From Streptomyces sp. NBC_01478 (GTDB taxonomy: Bacteria > Actinomycetota > Actinomycetes > Streptomycetales > Streptomycetaceae), in the NCBI RefSeq assembly GCF_036227225.1, contig NZ_CP109444.1:9839501-9903500 (forward strand): a stretch of 64,000 bases of DNA, in the 5' to 3' direction. A model generated the notes under the pieces. That model ran no database searches. It saw only the letters and a list, made by a program, of their open reading frames with translations, and had not been told where the DNA came from. This document shows positions 53,597 to 62,824 of the stretch, in pieces; the first letter of the stretch is position 1, and each line of letters opens with the position of its first letter. Position numbers and translations under genes: made by a program.

Positions 53597-55240
53597 ATGA
53601 CTGCCACTCTCGTCGCCAAGAATCTCGCCGCCGGACACGGCGACCGCGCCCTCTTCGCCGGGCTCGACCTCGTCGTCGCCCCCGGCGATGTGATCGGCCT
53701 TGTCGGTGCCAACGGCGCGGGCAAGTCCACCCTGCTCAGGATGCTCGCCGGCCTGCTCGCGCCGGAGGAGGGCGAGCTGCGCCTCTCCCCGCCGACAGCG
53801 ACCGTAGGCCATCTCCCGCAGGAGCCGGAGCGGCGGCCGGGCGAGAGCGTGCGGGAGTTCCTGGCCCGCCGCACGGGAGTCGCCGAGGCCCAGCGCACGA
53901 TGGACGAGGCCACCCAGGCACTGGTGGACGGCGCACCCGGCGCCGACGACGCCTACTCGGCGAGCCTGGAGCGCTGGCTCGACCTCGGCGGCGCGGACCT
54001 CGACGAACGGGCCGAGGAGATCGCCGACTCGCTGGGCCTGGCGATCGACCTGGACCAGCCGATGACGTCCCTGTCCGGCGGCCAGGCGGCGCGGGCGGGT
54101 CTGGCTTCCCTCCTGCTCTCCCGCTACGACGTCTTCCTGCTCGACGAGCCCACCAACGACCTGGACCTCGACGGCCTGGAGCGCCTCGAACGCTTCGTCT
54201 CCGGCCTGCGCGCCGGCACGGTCGTCGTGTCGCACGACCGCGAGTTCCTCACCCGCACGGTCACCAAGGTCCTCGAACTCGACCTGGCCCAGAACCAGAT
54301 CAACCTCTACGGCGGCGGCTACGAGGCCTACCTGGAGGAGCGGGACGTGGCCCGACGGCACGCCCGCGACGACTTCGAGGAGTACGCCGACAAGCGCTCC
54401 TCGCTCCAGGACCGGGCGCAGATGCAGCGCGGCTGGATGGACAAGGGCGTCAAGAACGCCCGGCGCAAGGCGAACAACGACAACGACAAGATCGGCCGCA
54501 AGTTCCGCAGCGAGGCGAGCGAGAAGCAGGCGGCGAAGGCCCGGCAGACCCAGCGCATGATCGAACGCCTCGACGTCGTCGAGGAGCCCCGCAAGGAGTG
54601 GGAGCTGCGCATGGAGATCGCGTCCGCGCCCCGCTCCGGCTCGGTCGTCGCGACCCTGCGGGACGCGGAGGTACGACGTGGTGACTTCAGCTTCGGCCCG
54701 GTGTCCCTCCAGATCGACTGGGCGGACCGGGTCGCGGTGACCGGCGCGAACGGGGCGGGCAAGTCGACGCTGCTCGGTGCCCTCCTCGGCCGCATCCCGC
54801 TGGACTCGGGGCAGGCTTCGCTGGGCTCGGGTGTGCTGGTGGGCGAGGTCGATCAGGCGCGGCAGTTGTTCCACGGTACGGAGTCGTTGCTCGACGCGTT
54901 CTGTGCGGCGGTCCCGGACACCGAGCCTGCCGAAGTCCGTACGCTGCTGGCCAAGTTCGGGCTCAAGGCGAACCATGTGATGCGGCCGGCCGGGACGTTG
55001 TCACCGGGTGAGCGAACCCGTTCTGCTCTGGCGCTGCTCCAAGGTCGCGGGGTGAACCTCCTGGTTCTGGACGAGCCTACGAACCACCTTGACCTGCCTG
55101 CCATCGAGCAGTTGGAGTCGGCGCTGGATGCGTATGAGGGCACGTTGTTGCTGGTCACTCATGATCGCCGGATGCTGGACGCGGTTCAGGTAACTCGGCG
55201 GTTGGAGGTGGCGGACGGGAAGGTGACGGAGCAGCGGTGA
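53597..55240 (+). CDS. ABC-F family ATPase (EttA/Uup-like)
   Basis: The 547-residue protein has two ABC modules and no membrane part. The first has GANGAGKST, LSGGQAARAG and FLLDEPTNDLD; the second GANGAGKST, LSPGERTRSALALL and LVLDEPTNHLD. A long basic linker (about 245-320; RRHARDDFEEYADKRSSLQD) lies between, consistent with ribosome E-site contact. Unlike the copy at 25185 it has no structured leader, and only 48 bp separate it from the preceding gene, so a housekeeping translation role is more likely. Confidence 0.9.
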   Translation: MTATLVAKNLAAGHGDRALFAGLDLVVAPGDVIGLVGANGAGKSTLLRMLAGLLAPEEGELRLSPPTATVGHLPQEPERRPGESVREFLARRTGVAEAQRTMDEATQALVDGAPGADDAYSASLERWLDLGGADLDERAEEIADSLGLAIDLDQPMTSLSGGQAARAGLASLLLSRYDVFLLDEPTNDLDLDGLERLERFVSGLRAGTVVVSHDREFLTRTVTKVLELDLAQNQINLYGGGYEAYLEERDVARRHARDDFEEYADKRSSLQDRAQMQRGWMDKGVKNARRKANNDNDKIGRKFRSEASEKQAAKARQTQRMIERLDVVEEPRKEWELRMEIASAPRSGSVVATLRDAEVRRGDFSFGPVSLQIDWADRVAVTGANGAGKSTLLGALLGRIPLDSGQASLGSGVLVGEVDQARQLFHGTESLLDAFCAAVPDTEPAEVRTLLAKFGLKANHVMRPAGTLSPGERTRSALALLQGRGVNLLVLDEPTNHLDLPAIEQLESALDAYEGTLLLVTHDRRMLDAVQVTRRLEVADGKVTEQR

Positions 55241-55261
55241 GGTCCTGTGGGTTCGTTCACT

Positions 55262-55345
55262 GCGGGTCCGTTGTGGCTGGTCGCGCCCCGCGGCGGAGCC
55301 GCAAATAGACTCAGCCCCGCGCCCCTGAAGGGGCGCTGTCCGTAC
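55262..55345. repeat. Dispersed Streptomyces intergenic repeat, copy A
   Basis: The sequence carries GTTGTGGCTGGTCGCGCC, CGGCGGAGCCGCAAATAGAC and the hairpin GCGCCCCT-GAA-GGGGCGC. This composition is common in intergenic spaces of Streptomyces chromosomes. It overlaps the 3' end of the DinB gene and supplies its last codons. A partial relative interrupts the mmcQ pseudogene at about 32695, and an inverted relative lies at 55955. Confidence 0.65.
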
Positions 55346-55934
55346 CGGAGTTGAGGCGATCGGCTTCCTTTGCGGCGCCCTCCACCCTGTCCCGGTGCTC
55401 CGCCCACCAACTCGCGTCGCCCGGCGCCATGTTGTCGCCCCCGGCCCGCTGGCCCACCGTCCCGTCGACGAGTTCCCGTACGACATCGGCGTGGCCGACG
55501 TGTCGGGACGTCTCGTAGATCATGTGGGCGAGCGTGCGGTGCAGGGTGAGTTCGGTGCCGTGCTCGCCGGGCATGCGGCCGATCGAGTCCAGGGGCAGCG
55601 CCTCGATCGTCGTGTCGGAGTGCGCGCAGATCCGTCGGTAGTCCCCGACGATCTGCTCACGCGTCTCGTCGGGCGTCGCCCACAGATCCGCGTTCGGCTC
55701 GGCGTCTCCCGCGATCCACAACTCCGGTCCGTCGACCGGCCGTCCGAACACCGTCCCGAAGTAGAACGCCTCGGCCCCGGCCAGATGCTTGACCAGCCCC
55801 AGCAGATTGGTGCCGGTCGGCGTCATCGGCCGCCGGATGTCGTACTCCGACAGCCCTTCGAGCTTCCAGAGGAGCGTGTCACGGCTGTCCTGAAGGATGA
55901 CGCGGAGGTCCGCTTTGAAGTCCGTTGAGATCAT
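55311..55934 (-). CDS. DinB/YfiT-like four-helix-bundle protein
   Basis: This 207-residue DinB-superfamily protein (DUF664-like) has LLWKLEGLSEYDIRRPMTPT and the metal-ligand histidines in GLVKHLAGAEAFYFG and YETSRHVGHADVVREL. Relatives include thiol-dependent S-transferases using mycothiol or bacillithiol, a plausible role in actinomycetes. Its last codons are formed by the dispersed repeat at 55262. ATG 55934 is used. Confidence 0.85.
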   Translation of the reverse strand: MISTDFKADLRVILQDSRDTLLWKLEGLSEYDIRRPMTPTGTNLLGLVKHLAGAEAFYFGTVFGRPVDGPELWIAGDAEPNADLWATPDETREQIVGDYRRICAHSDTTIEALPLDSIGRMPGEHGTELTLHRTLAHMIYETSRHVGHADVVRELVDGTVGQRAGGDNMAPGDASWWAEHRDRVEGAAKEADRLNSGTDSAPSGARG

Positions 55935-55954
55935 CCCGCCAGTCTGTAGCAGGG

Positions 55955-56035
55955 CGCTGCGCGCCCTGTAGGGGCGCGGGGAACTGCGCGACCAGCCCCC
56001 ACCGGCCCGCAGCTCCCCACAAACCTGACCACCGC
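55955..56035. repeat. Dispersed intergenic repeat, copy B (inverted)
   Basis: The reverse complement carries GGGGGCTGGTCGCGCAGTTC followed by CCCGCGCCCCTACAGGGCGC, sharing the GGCTGGTCGCGC and GCGCCCCT blocks with copy A. With copy A it brackets the DinB gene in inverted orientation. It also lies between dinB and tex and could act as a terminator. Confidence 0.6.
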
Positions 56036-56040
56036 AGCCG

Positions 56041-58449
56041 TCAGCGCTTGCCCTTCTTGCCCGGGTCCAGCAACCCCGCTTTGCGCAGAGCATCAGCCAT
56101 CGCACTGTTGGCCGGCGGAGCCGCCTGCCTCGACCCGCCCCCTTGGCCCCCGCCGCCTTGACCGCCCTGCCGCTGCTGCTGGCGTTGCTGCGGCGGACGC
56201 CCACCACGCTGCTGACGCTCACCACCCCCACCCTGCTGTCGCCGGTCCCCGCCGGAGGCCCCCGCCTGCGCCGAGTCCTCCAGCCGCAGCGTCAACGAGA
56301 TCCGCTTGCGCGGGATGTCCACGTCGAGGACCTTCACCTTGACGATGTCACCCGGCTTCACCACGTCCCGCGGGTCCTTGACGAACGTCTTCGAGAGGGC
56401 GGAGACGTGGGCGAGCCCGTCCTGGTGGACACCGACGTCGATGAACGCCCCGAACGCGGCGACGTTCGTGACGACACCCTCCAGGACCATCCCGGGCGCC
56501 AGGTCGGAGATCTTCTCGACGCCGTCCTTGAACGTGGCCGTCTTGAACGCGGGTCGCGGGTCGCGCCCCGGCTTCTCCAGCTCCTTCAGGATGTCGGTCA
56601 CGGTCGGCAGACCGAACGTCTCGTCCACGAACTCGGTCGGCTTCAGCGAGCGCAGCACCGCCGTGTTGCCGATCAGCGAGGCGACCTCGCTGCCCGCCGT
56701 CTTCACCATCCGCCGTACCACCGGATACGCCTCGGGGTGCACGCTGGACGAGTCGAGCGGGTCGTCGCCGTCCCGGATGCGCAGGAAGCCCGCGCACTGC
56801 TCGTACGCCTTGGGGCCGAGCCGCGCCACGTTCTTCAGTTGGGTACGTGACTTGAACGGGCCGTTGGTGTCGCGGTGGGACACGATGTTCTCCGCGAGGC
56901 CGGAGGTGATGCCGGAGACGCGCGAAAGCAGCGGCGCGGAGGCCGTGTTGACGTCCACGCCGACGCCGTTCACACAGTCCTCGACCACCGCGTCCAGCGA
57001 ACGCGACAGCTTCACCTCGGACAGGTCGTGCTGGTACTGGCCGACACCGATCGACTTGGGGTCGATCTTCACCAACTCCGCGAGCGGGTCCTGGAGTCGG
57101 CGCGCGATGGAGACGGCGCCGCGCAGCGACACATCCATGTCGGGCAGCTCGGCGGAGGCGAACGCGGACGCCGAGTACACGGACGCGCCGGCCTCGGACA
57201 CCATCACCTTGGTGAGGTTCAACTCCGGGTGCTTGGTGATGAGTTCACCGGCGAGCTTGTCGGTCTCGCGGGACGCCGTGCCGTTGCCGATCGCGATCAG
57301 TTCGACCGAGTGCTGGGCGGACAGCCGGGCCAGCTTGGCGAGGGCGTCGTCCCACTTGTTGGCCGGGACGTGCGGGTAGATCACGTCCGTGGCCACGACC
57401 TTGCCGGTCGCGTCGACGACGGCGACCTTCACACCCGTACGGAAACCGGGGTCCAGGCCGAGCGTCGAGCGGGTGCCGGCCGGGGCGGCGAGCAGCAGGT
57501 CCCGCAGGTTCGAGGCGAAGACGTTGACCGCCTCGTCCTCGGCGGCCGTCCGCAGCCGCAGCCGCAGGTCGATGCCGAGGTGCACGAGAATGCGGGTGCG
57601 CCACGCCCAACGGACCGTGTCCTGAAGCCACTTGTCGCCGGGGCGGCCCCGGTCGAAGACCTGGAAGCGGTGGGCGACCATCCCCTCGTAGGAAGAGGGC
57701 CCCTCGGTGTCCTCCTCGGGCTCCAGGACGAGATCGAGGACGTCCTCCTTCTCGCCGCGCAGCATCGCGAGGATGCGGTGCGAGGGCAGCGCGGTGAACG
57801 GCTCCGAGAAGTCGAAGTAGTCGGCGAACTTGGCGCCCGCCTCCTCCTTGCCGTCCCGCACCTTCGCCGCGAGGCGCCCACGCCCCCACATCCGCTCGCG
57901 CAGCTCGCCGATCAGGTCGGCGTCCTCCGAGAACCGCTCCGTGAGGATCGCCCGCGCGCCGTCCAGGGCCGCCTGCGGATCGGCGACACCCTTGTCGGCG
58001 TCGACGAACGCGGTGGCCGCGGCCAGCGGTTCCACGGACGGGTCGCCCAACAGCCCCTCCGCGAGCGGCTCCAGACCCGCCTCCCGCGCGATCTGGGCTT
58101 TCGTCCGCCGCTTGGGCTTGTAGGGCAGGTAGATGTCCTCAAGGCGCGCCTTGGTCTCGGCGGCCCGGATCTGCGCCTCCAGCTCCTCGGTGAGCTTGCC
58201 CTGCTCGCGCACCGATTCGAGGATCGCCGTCCGCCGCTCCTCCAGCTCCCGCAGATAGCGCAGCCGCTCCTCGAGCGTGCGCAACTGCGCGTCGTCGAGC
58301 ATCTCGGTCGCTTCCTTGCGGTAGCGGGCGATGAAGGGCACCGTCGAACCGCCGTCGAGCAGCTCGACGGCAGCCTTCACCTGCCGCTCCCGTACGCCGA
58401 GCTCCTCGGCGATCCTGCCTTCGATGGACCCTACGAGGGGTGTCGTCAC
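56041..58449 (-). CDS. tex: Tex-family S1 RNA-binding protein
   Basis: This 802-residue Tex protein has the N-terminal helical domain ([20 protein letters not shown]), a YqgF-like nuclease-fold domain ([20 protein letters not shown]), helix-hairpin-helix motifs ([20 protein letters not shown]) and an S1 domain near residue 640 ([20 protein letters not shown]). A Gly/Gln/Arg-rich tail precedes a conserved [13 protein letters not shown]. It acts in transcription or RNA metabolism. GTG 58449 was preferred over an upstream TTG at 58485. Confidence 0.93.
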   Translation of the reverse strand: MTTPLVGSIEGRIAEELGVRERQVKAAVELLDGGSTVPFIARYRKEATEMLDDAQLRTLEERLRYLRELEERRTAILESVREQGKLTEELEAQIRAAETKARLEDIYLPYKPKRRTKAQIAREAGLEPLAEGLLGDPSVEPLAAATAFVDADKGVADPQAALDGARAILTERFSEDADLIGELRERMWGRGRLAAKVRDGKEEAGAKFADYFDFSEPFTALPSHRILAMLRGEKEDVLDLVLEPEEDTEGPSSYEGMVAHRFQVFDRGRPGDKWLQDTVRWAWRTRILVHLGIDLRLRLRTAAEDEAVNVFASNLRDLLLAAPAGTRSTLGLDPGFRTGVKVAVVDATGKVVATDVIYPHVPANKWDDALAKLARLSAQHSVELIAIGNGTASRETDKLAGELITKHPELNLTKVMVSEAGASVYSASAFASAELPDMDVSLRGAVSIARRLQDPLAELVKIDPKSIGVGQYQHDLSEVKLSRSLDAVVEDCVNGVGVDVNTASAPLLSRVSGITSGLAENIVSHRDTNGPFKSRTQLKNVARLGPKAYEQCAGFLRIRDGDDPLDSSSVHPEAYPVVRRMVKTAGSEVASLIGNTAVLRSLKPTEFVDETFGLPTVTDILKELEKPGRDPRPAFKTATFKDGVEKISDLAPGMVLEGVVTNVAAFGAFIDVGVHQDGLAHVSALSKTFVKDPRDVVKPGDIVKVKVLDVDIPRKRISLTLRLEDSAQAGASGGDRRQQGGGGERQQRGGRPPQQRQQQRQGGQGGGGQGGGSRQAAPPANSAMADALRKAGLLDPGKKGKR

Positions 58450-58542
58450 GCCCGTACCGCCTTCTCCACTGAGGTTGCGCGGCAATTGTGGCAGGTGACA
58501 CCGACAACCGGGGATCAGGGCGCTGTCCTGCGGGTCCGATGC

Positions 58543-59412
58543 CTAGCGCTTGCCGAGCAGATCCCGTGGAAACGCCCCGGCGGCGAGCGCGCGCCGCGCG
58601 AATCCGGTCGCGAGTTCGGTCAGACGTACGACCCCCTCGGTGCCCAGGTGTGCGTACGGCGCCCGGTCCAACCGGTCCGTCTCCGCCTCGACGCGGGCGC
58701 GCAGGGCGGTGCCCGCCTCCGTCAACTCGCCGTCCCCGTCGAGCAGCCCGCGCTCGCGCAGTCGTCCCGAGGCGGCGTCCCACTCCTCCTGGTTCCACCC
58801 GCGTGTGCCGAACACCCACTTCGGGGTCATGCCCTTGCCGGTCGCGGTGTGGGTGACCACGGCCTCCAGGCCGTCGAGTTCGGCGGACAGCAGGGCGGCG
58901 AGGTGACCGTCGCCGCGGTGCTCGCGCAGCAGCGTGGCGGCGTGGAAGTACGCCAGATGCGGCTCTTCGGGCACCGGCAGATCCGCGTGGGCGGCGTACA
59001 GGGGGCGGGCGGCACGCGTGCACGCCTCGGCGGCGCGCAGGGCCAGCCGTGCCGCCTCCGCCATCTCCCGCGACTCCACCACCTCGTCGTTCAGCAGCCG
59101 GCGCAGGGTCGCGTCGACGGCACGCGCGCGTGCGTGCAGGACCTGCTCCGGGGAGACGGTCTCCCAGACGGCGGGCACATGCCGGGCCACGAGGTCGTAC
59201 TTGTAGTTGTAGAAGGTAGCCGTCACCGTGCCCGGCCCCACCGGCCCCATCGCCGCCGCCCGTACGGCGAAGTTGACGGCCTGGGAGTCCTTGACGCCGA
59301 GAGCCGCCAGTTCCCTCCCCAGGTCGGGCGAGAAGTAGAGCGTGGCGTGCAGGGAGTTGAGCGCGTTGTGGCAGCGGCGTCCGGCACGGGGATCGACGGC
59401 GGCAGTAGTCAT
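58543..59412 (-). CDS. SCO6745-family protein
   Basis: This 289-residue protein matches the actinobacterial SCO6745 family as I remember it: RRCHNALNSLHATLYFSPDL at the start, YNYKYDLVARHVPAVWETVS, and a C-terminal winged-helix-like part (EEWDAASGRLRERGLLDGDG, ELTEAGTALRARVEAETDRL). The C-terminal half looks like a MarR-type fold, so DNA binding is possible, but function is unknown. ATG 59412 is preceded by TTACCGACTGGTCGGTACGA at 59425-59444, an inverted repeat that may be its operator. Confidence 0.8.
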   Translation of the reverse strand: MTTAAVDPRAGRRCHNALNSLHATLYFSPDLGRELAALGVKDSQAVNFAVRAAAMGPVGPGTVTATFYNYKYDLVARHVPAVWETVSPEQVLHARARAVDATLRRLLNDEVVESREMAEAARLALRAAEACTRAARPLYAAHADLPVPEEPHLAYFHAATLLREHRGDGHLAALLSAELDGLEAVVTHTATGKGMTPKWVFGTRGWNQEEWDAASGRLRERGLLDGDGELTEAGTALRARVEAETDRLDRAPYAHLGTEGVVRLTELATGFARRALAAGAFPRDLLGKR

Positions 59413-59489
59413 GCCCCGCACGTTACCGACTGGTCGGTACGACGCGATAGGGGATGCGCGGCACGGCGGGAACGGTGCGCTACCCGTCC

Positions 59490-60233
59490 TCACGTGGTCC
59501 AGGTGAAGCGCGGCTCGCGGCGCTCCAGGAACGCGGCGACGCCCTCCGCGGTGTCGCCGCTGCCCCGCGCCTGCTCCGCCCAATGACCGTCCCTGTCCGT
59601 ACGGCCGTCGGCGAACTCCTTCGCCGCGGCCTGCGTCAACTGCGAACGGGAGACCAGCACCCGGGTGAACTCCGCGACCCGCTTGGCGAGTTCGCCCTCG
59701 GGCAGCAGCTCGTCGACGAAACCGGTGCGCAGCGCCCGCTCCGCGTCGATGAACTCACCCGAGAACAACAGGTGCTTGGCGGCACCCGGACCCACCAGTG
59801 ACACCAACCGCCTTGTGGAGGACGCCGGATACACGATCCCCAGCTTCGCCGGAGTCACCCCGAACAGCGCTCCCTGCTCCGCGAACCGCAGATCGCAGGC
59901 CGCCGCCAACTGCGCCCCGCCGCCCACGCAATGACCCCGGACCGCCGCCAGCGTCGGCTTCGGGAACGCCGCGAGAGCCTCCTCCGCGAGCACCGCGAGC
60001 CCCTGCGCCTCACCGGCCGACTCCCGCAGCGTCGAGATGTCGGCCCCGGCGCAGAACGTCCCGCCCTCGCCGGTCAGCACGAGCGCCCGTACGGCCGGGT
60101 CGGCGGACAACGAGTCGAGCAGCGGCGGCAGCGACCGCCACATCTCCGTGGTCATCGCGTTGCGCTTGCCGGGATGGTGGACGACGACGGTGGCGACCGA
60201 GTCGGTGACGTCGTGCAGCAGGCGGGGCTCCAT
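59490..60233 (-). CDS. Enoyl-CoA hydratase/isomerase (crotonase family)
   Basis: This 247-residue crotonase has the CoA-binding and oxyanion-hole segments VVHHPGKRNAM, EGGTFCAGADISTLR and AAVRGHCVGGGAQLAAACDL, and RFAEQGALFGVTPAKLGIVY. The second Glu of typical hydratases is not clearly conserved, so the reaction could differ. It ends with FLERREPRFTWTT, which fits the family. It is not in an operon with the other fatty-acid genes. ATG 60233 is favoured. Confidence 0.87.
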   Translation of the reverse strand: MEPRLLHDVTDSVATVVVHHPGKRNAMTTEMWRSLPPLLDSLSADPAVRALVLTGEGGTFCAGADISTLRESAGEAQGLAVLAEEALAAFPKPTLAAVRGHCVGGGAQLAAACDLRFAEQGALFGVTPAKLGIVYPASSTRRLVSLVGPGAAKHLLFSGEFIDAERALRTGFVDELLPEGELAKRVAEFTRVLVSRSQLTQAAAKEFADGRTDRDGHWAEQARGSGDTAEGVAAFLERREPRFTWTT

Positions 60234-60437
60234 GCGCCGGATGCTACGTACAACCCGAAGAGTTCGCGAAGTCGGCACGATCGGAACACGAGCGGTCGGG
60301 AAGGCGGTCGTGCCGTACCCGAACGGTCGAGATACACCCGAAAACTGCTGACTTCTGTTCAGTAGCGCGGGGCGGAGCGGGTCGTTGCCAACACTCGTCG
60401 GGTGGTGACAATCGAGCGCAAGGGTGGCGACCGGACG

Positions 60438-60947
60438 ATGGAGAACGATGGGGGTGGGTCAGGCCCACGCCCAGAAGGCGGCAGGGACGACCCCCCGGCC
60501 CCCGCCCCGCCGGATCCGCTGCCGTACGAGGGAGTCTGGCGGTTCACCGCCTCCGCCGTCGACGCCTCCGTCCCGCAGGCGCGGCACGCCGTACGGGACC
60601 TGCTCCTCCGGCAGGGTGTGCCCCTCTCGGACGACCTGTTGCAGGGGCTGTTGCTGATCGTCTCCGAACTGGTCACGAACGTGGTCCGGCACGCGGTGCT
60701 GCTGTCGCCGACCCTCGCCGTGGAGGTCGCCGTCGGTGCCGAGTGGGTGCGGGTGTCCGTCGAGGACAACCACCCCTACCGCCCGACCGCTCTGGTGGCC
60801 GACCACGACGAGACCGGCGGCCGGGGACTGCTCCTGGTGCGCGAGGTGACCCGGGAGGCGGGCGGCGTCTGCGACGTCGAGCACACGGCGAGCGGCGGCA
60901 AGGTGATCTGGGCCGCTCTGCCGCTCAGGCCGGCGCAGGTGCCGTAG
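60438..60947 (+). CDS. RsbW-like ATP-binding (anti-sigma/HATPase) regulator
   Basis: This protein of about 169 residues has a Pro-rich N-terminus and a GHKL ATPase domain with the N-box LLIVSELVTNVVRHAV, the G1 box VEDNHPYRP and G2 box GGRGLLLVREVTREAG. Streptomyces carry many such small kinases, which act as anti-sigma or anti-anti-sigma switches. The partner is unknown and no sigma or anti-sigma-antagonist gene is adjacent. ATG 60438 is tentative; GTG 60402 is in frame. Confidence 0.82.
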   Translation: MENDGGGSGPRPEGGRDDPPAPAPPDPLPYEGVWRFTASAVDASVPQARHAVRDLLLRQGVPLSDDLLQGLLLIVSELVTNVVRHAVLLSPTLAVEVAVGAEWVRVSVEDNHPYRPTALVADHDETGGRGLLLVREVTREAGGVCDVEHTASGGKVIWAALPLRPAQVP

Positions 60948-60956
60948 CGGAGGAGA

Positions 60957-61550
60957 TCACCAGCCCGCGGACGGGCCCGTCAGCTCCCTGACCGCCGGAC
61001 GGGCCGCGTCCAGCACCGTCATGAACCAGGACGAGAAGGTGTCCTTGGCGTGCCGCTCCGTGAGCTCGGCGGGGGTCACGAACGCGGTCGTGCCCACCTC
61101 CTCCGGGTCCGGCCGCAGCGGGGACTGCACCATGCCGACGAAGAGGTGGTTGTACTCCTGCTCCACCAGGCCCGAGTCCGGGTCCGGGTGGTTGTAGCGC
61201 ACCGTGCCCGCCTCGGCGAGCAGCGACGGGGACACCCCCAGCTCCTCGTACGTCCGCCGGGCCGCCGCCGCGAAGGGCGCCTCGCCGGGGTAGGGGTGAC
61301 CGCAGCAGGTGTTGGACCACACGCCGGGGGAGTGGTACTTGCCGAGCGCCCGCTGCTGGAGCAGCAGCCGGCCCTGTTCGTCGAAGAGGAAGACGGAGAA
61401 GGCGCGGTGCAGTTGCCCCGGGGGCTGATGGGCGGAGAGCTTCTCGGCGGTGCCGATCGTCACGCCGTTCTCGTCGACCAGTTCGAGCAAGATCGCGTCA
61501 GCGGTGCCGTTCGACGAGTTGTGCGTCGCGGTGGCAGGTGTGGTCGGCAT
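60957..61550 (-). CDS. idi: Isopentenyl-diphosphate delta-isomerase, type I
   Basis: This 197-residue Nudix-fold isomerase interconverts isopentenyl and dimethylallyl diphosphate. It has HRAFSVFLFDEQGRLLLQQR, the catalytic Cys in WSNTCCGHPYPGE (Cys82 or Cys83), AAAARRTYEELGV (Nudix-like box) and the metal/active Glu in EQEYNHLFVG. GTGAAGG lies 7 nt before ATG 61550; ATG 61556 is in frame. It supplies precursors for terpenoids and carotenoids, but no such cluster is visible here. Confidence 0.93.
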   Translation of the reverse strand: MPTTPATATHNSSNGTADAILLELVDENGVTIGTAEKLSAHQPPGQLHRAFSVFLFDEQGRLLLQQRALGKYHSPGVWSNTCCGHPYPGEAPFAAAARRTYEELGVSPSLLAEAGTVRYNHPDPDSGLVEQEYNHLFVGMVQSPLRPDPEEVGTTAFVTPAELTERHAKDTFSSWFMTVLDAARPAVRELTGPSAGW

Positions 61551-61750
61551 ACCCATCCTTCACATCGGTCTTCAGAGCCAAGTCTGCCGTACGAATCCGG
61601 CACTCCCGGCAGTTCATCGTGCCCGGCGCGGCGACGGGGGAACCGTCCGGGGGTGGGGTCGCGAGAGTGTGGACACGGGTGTGCGCCGGACGGTTGCGTT
61701 CCGTCCGGCGCGGTCGTTTTCCCTCGGATCCGGTCGGCTTCCGTCAGCCG

Positions 61751-62689
61751 TCAGTGGCAGAGCTTGGCCTCGTGCTCCGCGTGCCCGCGGGGCTCCAGTT
61801 GGAAGGTGCAGTGCTCCACGTCGAAGTGGTCGCCGAGGCAGCCCTGGAGTTCGTGGAGCATCTTCTCGTTGCCGATGGCGTTCAGCACGTCCGAGCGGAC
61901 GACCACGTGCGCGGAGAGCACCGGCATGCCCGAGGTGATCGTCCAGGCATGCAGATCGTGGACGTCCTCGACCCCGTCCAGGGCCAGGATGTGGGTGCGT
62001 ACGTCCTGCATGTCGACGTCCTTGGGGGCCGATTCCAGCAGCACGTCGAGGGTCTCGCGCAGCAGCTTCAGCGTGCGCGGCACGATCATCAGGCCGATGG
62101 CGAGCGAGGCGATCGGGTCGGCCGCCTGCCAGCCCGTGGTCAGGATCACCACGGCCGAGATGATCACCGCGAGGGAGCCCAGCGCGTCCGCGGCGACCTC
62201 CAGGAACGCGCCCCGCACGTTCAGGCTCTCCTTCTGGCCGCGCACCAGCAGCGTGAGGGAGATCATGTTCGCGACCAGGCCGATCAGGCCGAACACGATG
62301 GTCAGCCCGCCCTCGGTGTCGGCGGGTGTGACGAACCGCTGGACCGCCTCGTACAGGACGTAGCTGCCGACGCCGAGCAGCAGCAGACAGTTGGCGAGCG
62401 CGGCGAGGATCTCCGCGCGGGCGTAGCCGAAGGTGCGGTTGCCGACGGCCGGCCGGTTCGCGAAGTGGATCGCGAGCAGCGCCATGCCGAGGCCCAGCGC
62501 GTCCGTCGCCATGTGGGCCGCGTCCGCGATGAGCGCGAGGGAGTCCGCGAGCAGTCCGCCGACGACCTCGACCACCATCACGGTGATCGTGATCCCCAGC
62601 GCGACCCGCAGCCTGCCCCGGTACGCCGCCGCAGCCGTACCGGTGACGGGCGCGTCGTGGGAATGCCCGTGATCGTGCCCTGCCCCCAT
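61751..62689 (-). CDS. Cation diffusion facilitator (CzcD/ZitB-like metal exporter)
   Basis: This 312-residue membrane transporter has a His-rich N-terminus (HDHGHSHD), six predicted transmembrane segments and the zinc-site motifs DAAHMATDALGL (TM2) and EVAADALGS (TM5), the HD/D-type transport site. A cytoplasmic C-terminal domain from about residue 215 has DVHDLHAWTI and further His. It probably exports zinc or a similar divalent cation in exchange for protons. It lies between idi and galE with no obvious link. Confidence 0.92.
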   Translation of the reverse strand: MGAGHDHGHSHDAPVTGTAAAAYRGRLRVALGITITVMVVEVVGGLLADSLALIADAAHMATDALGLGMALLAIHFANRPAVGNRTFGYARAEILAALANCLLLLGVGSYVLYEAVQRFVTPADTEGGLTIVFGLIGLVANMISLTLLVRGQKESLNVRGAFLEVAADALGSLAVIISAVVILTTGWQAADPIASLAIGLMIVPRTLKLLRETLDVLLESAPKDVDMQDVRTHILALDGVEDVHDLHAWTITSGMPVLSAHVVVRSDVLNAIGNEKMLHELQGCLGDHFDVEHCTFQLEPRGHAEHEAKLCH

Positions 62690-62780
62690 GGGAAGCCGCC
62701 CTCCTGATTACTGCCCGGAACCACAGTGAACTACGGGTGGGGGGTATCGGGCAACGCGGCACTGAACACCGTTGTCATGT

Positions 62781-62815
62781 GCCCTGACCTGCGCAAACAA
62801 ATCGCAGGTCAGGGC
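62781..62815 (-). terminator. Intrinsic terminator downstream of galE
   Basis: GCCCTGACCTGCG (62781-62793) pairs perfectly with CGCAGGTCAGGGC (62803-62815) around a 9-nt AT-rich loop, 9 bp beyond the galE stop on the minus strand. A 13-bp perfect stem makes termination likely and separates galE from the metal exporter. Confidence 0.85.
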
Positions 62816-62824
62816 AGCCTAACT

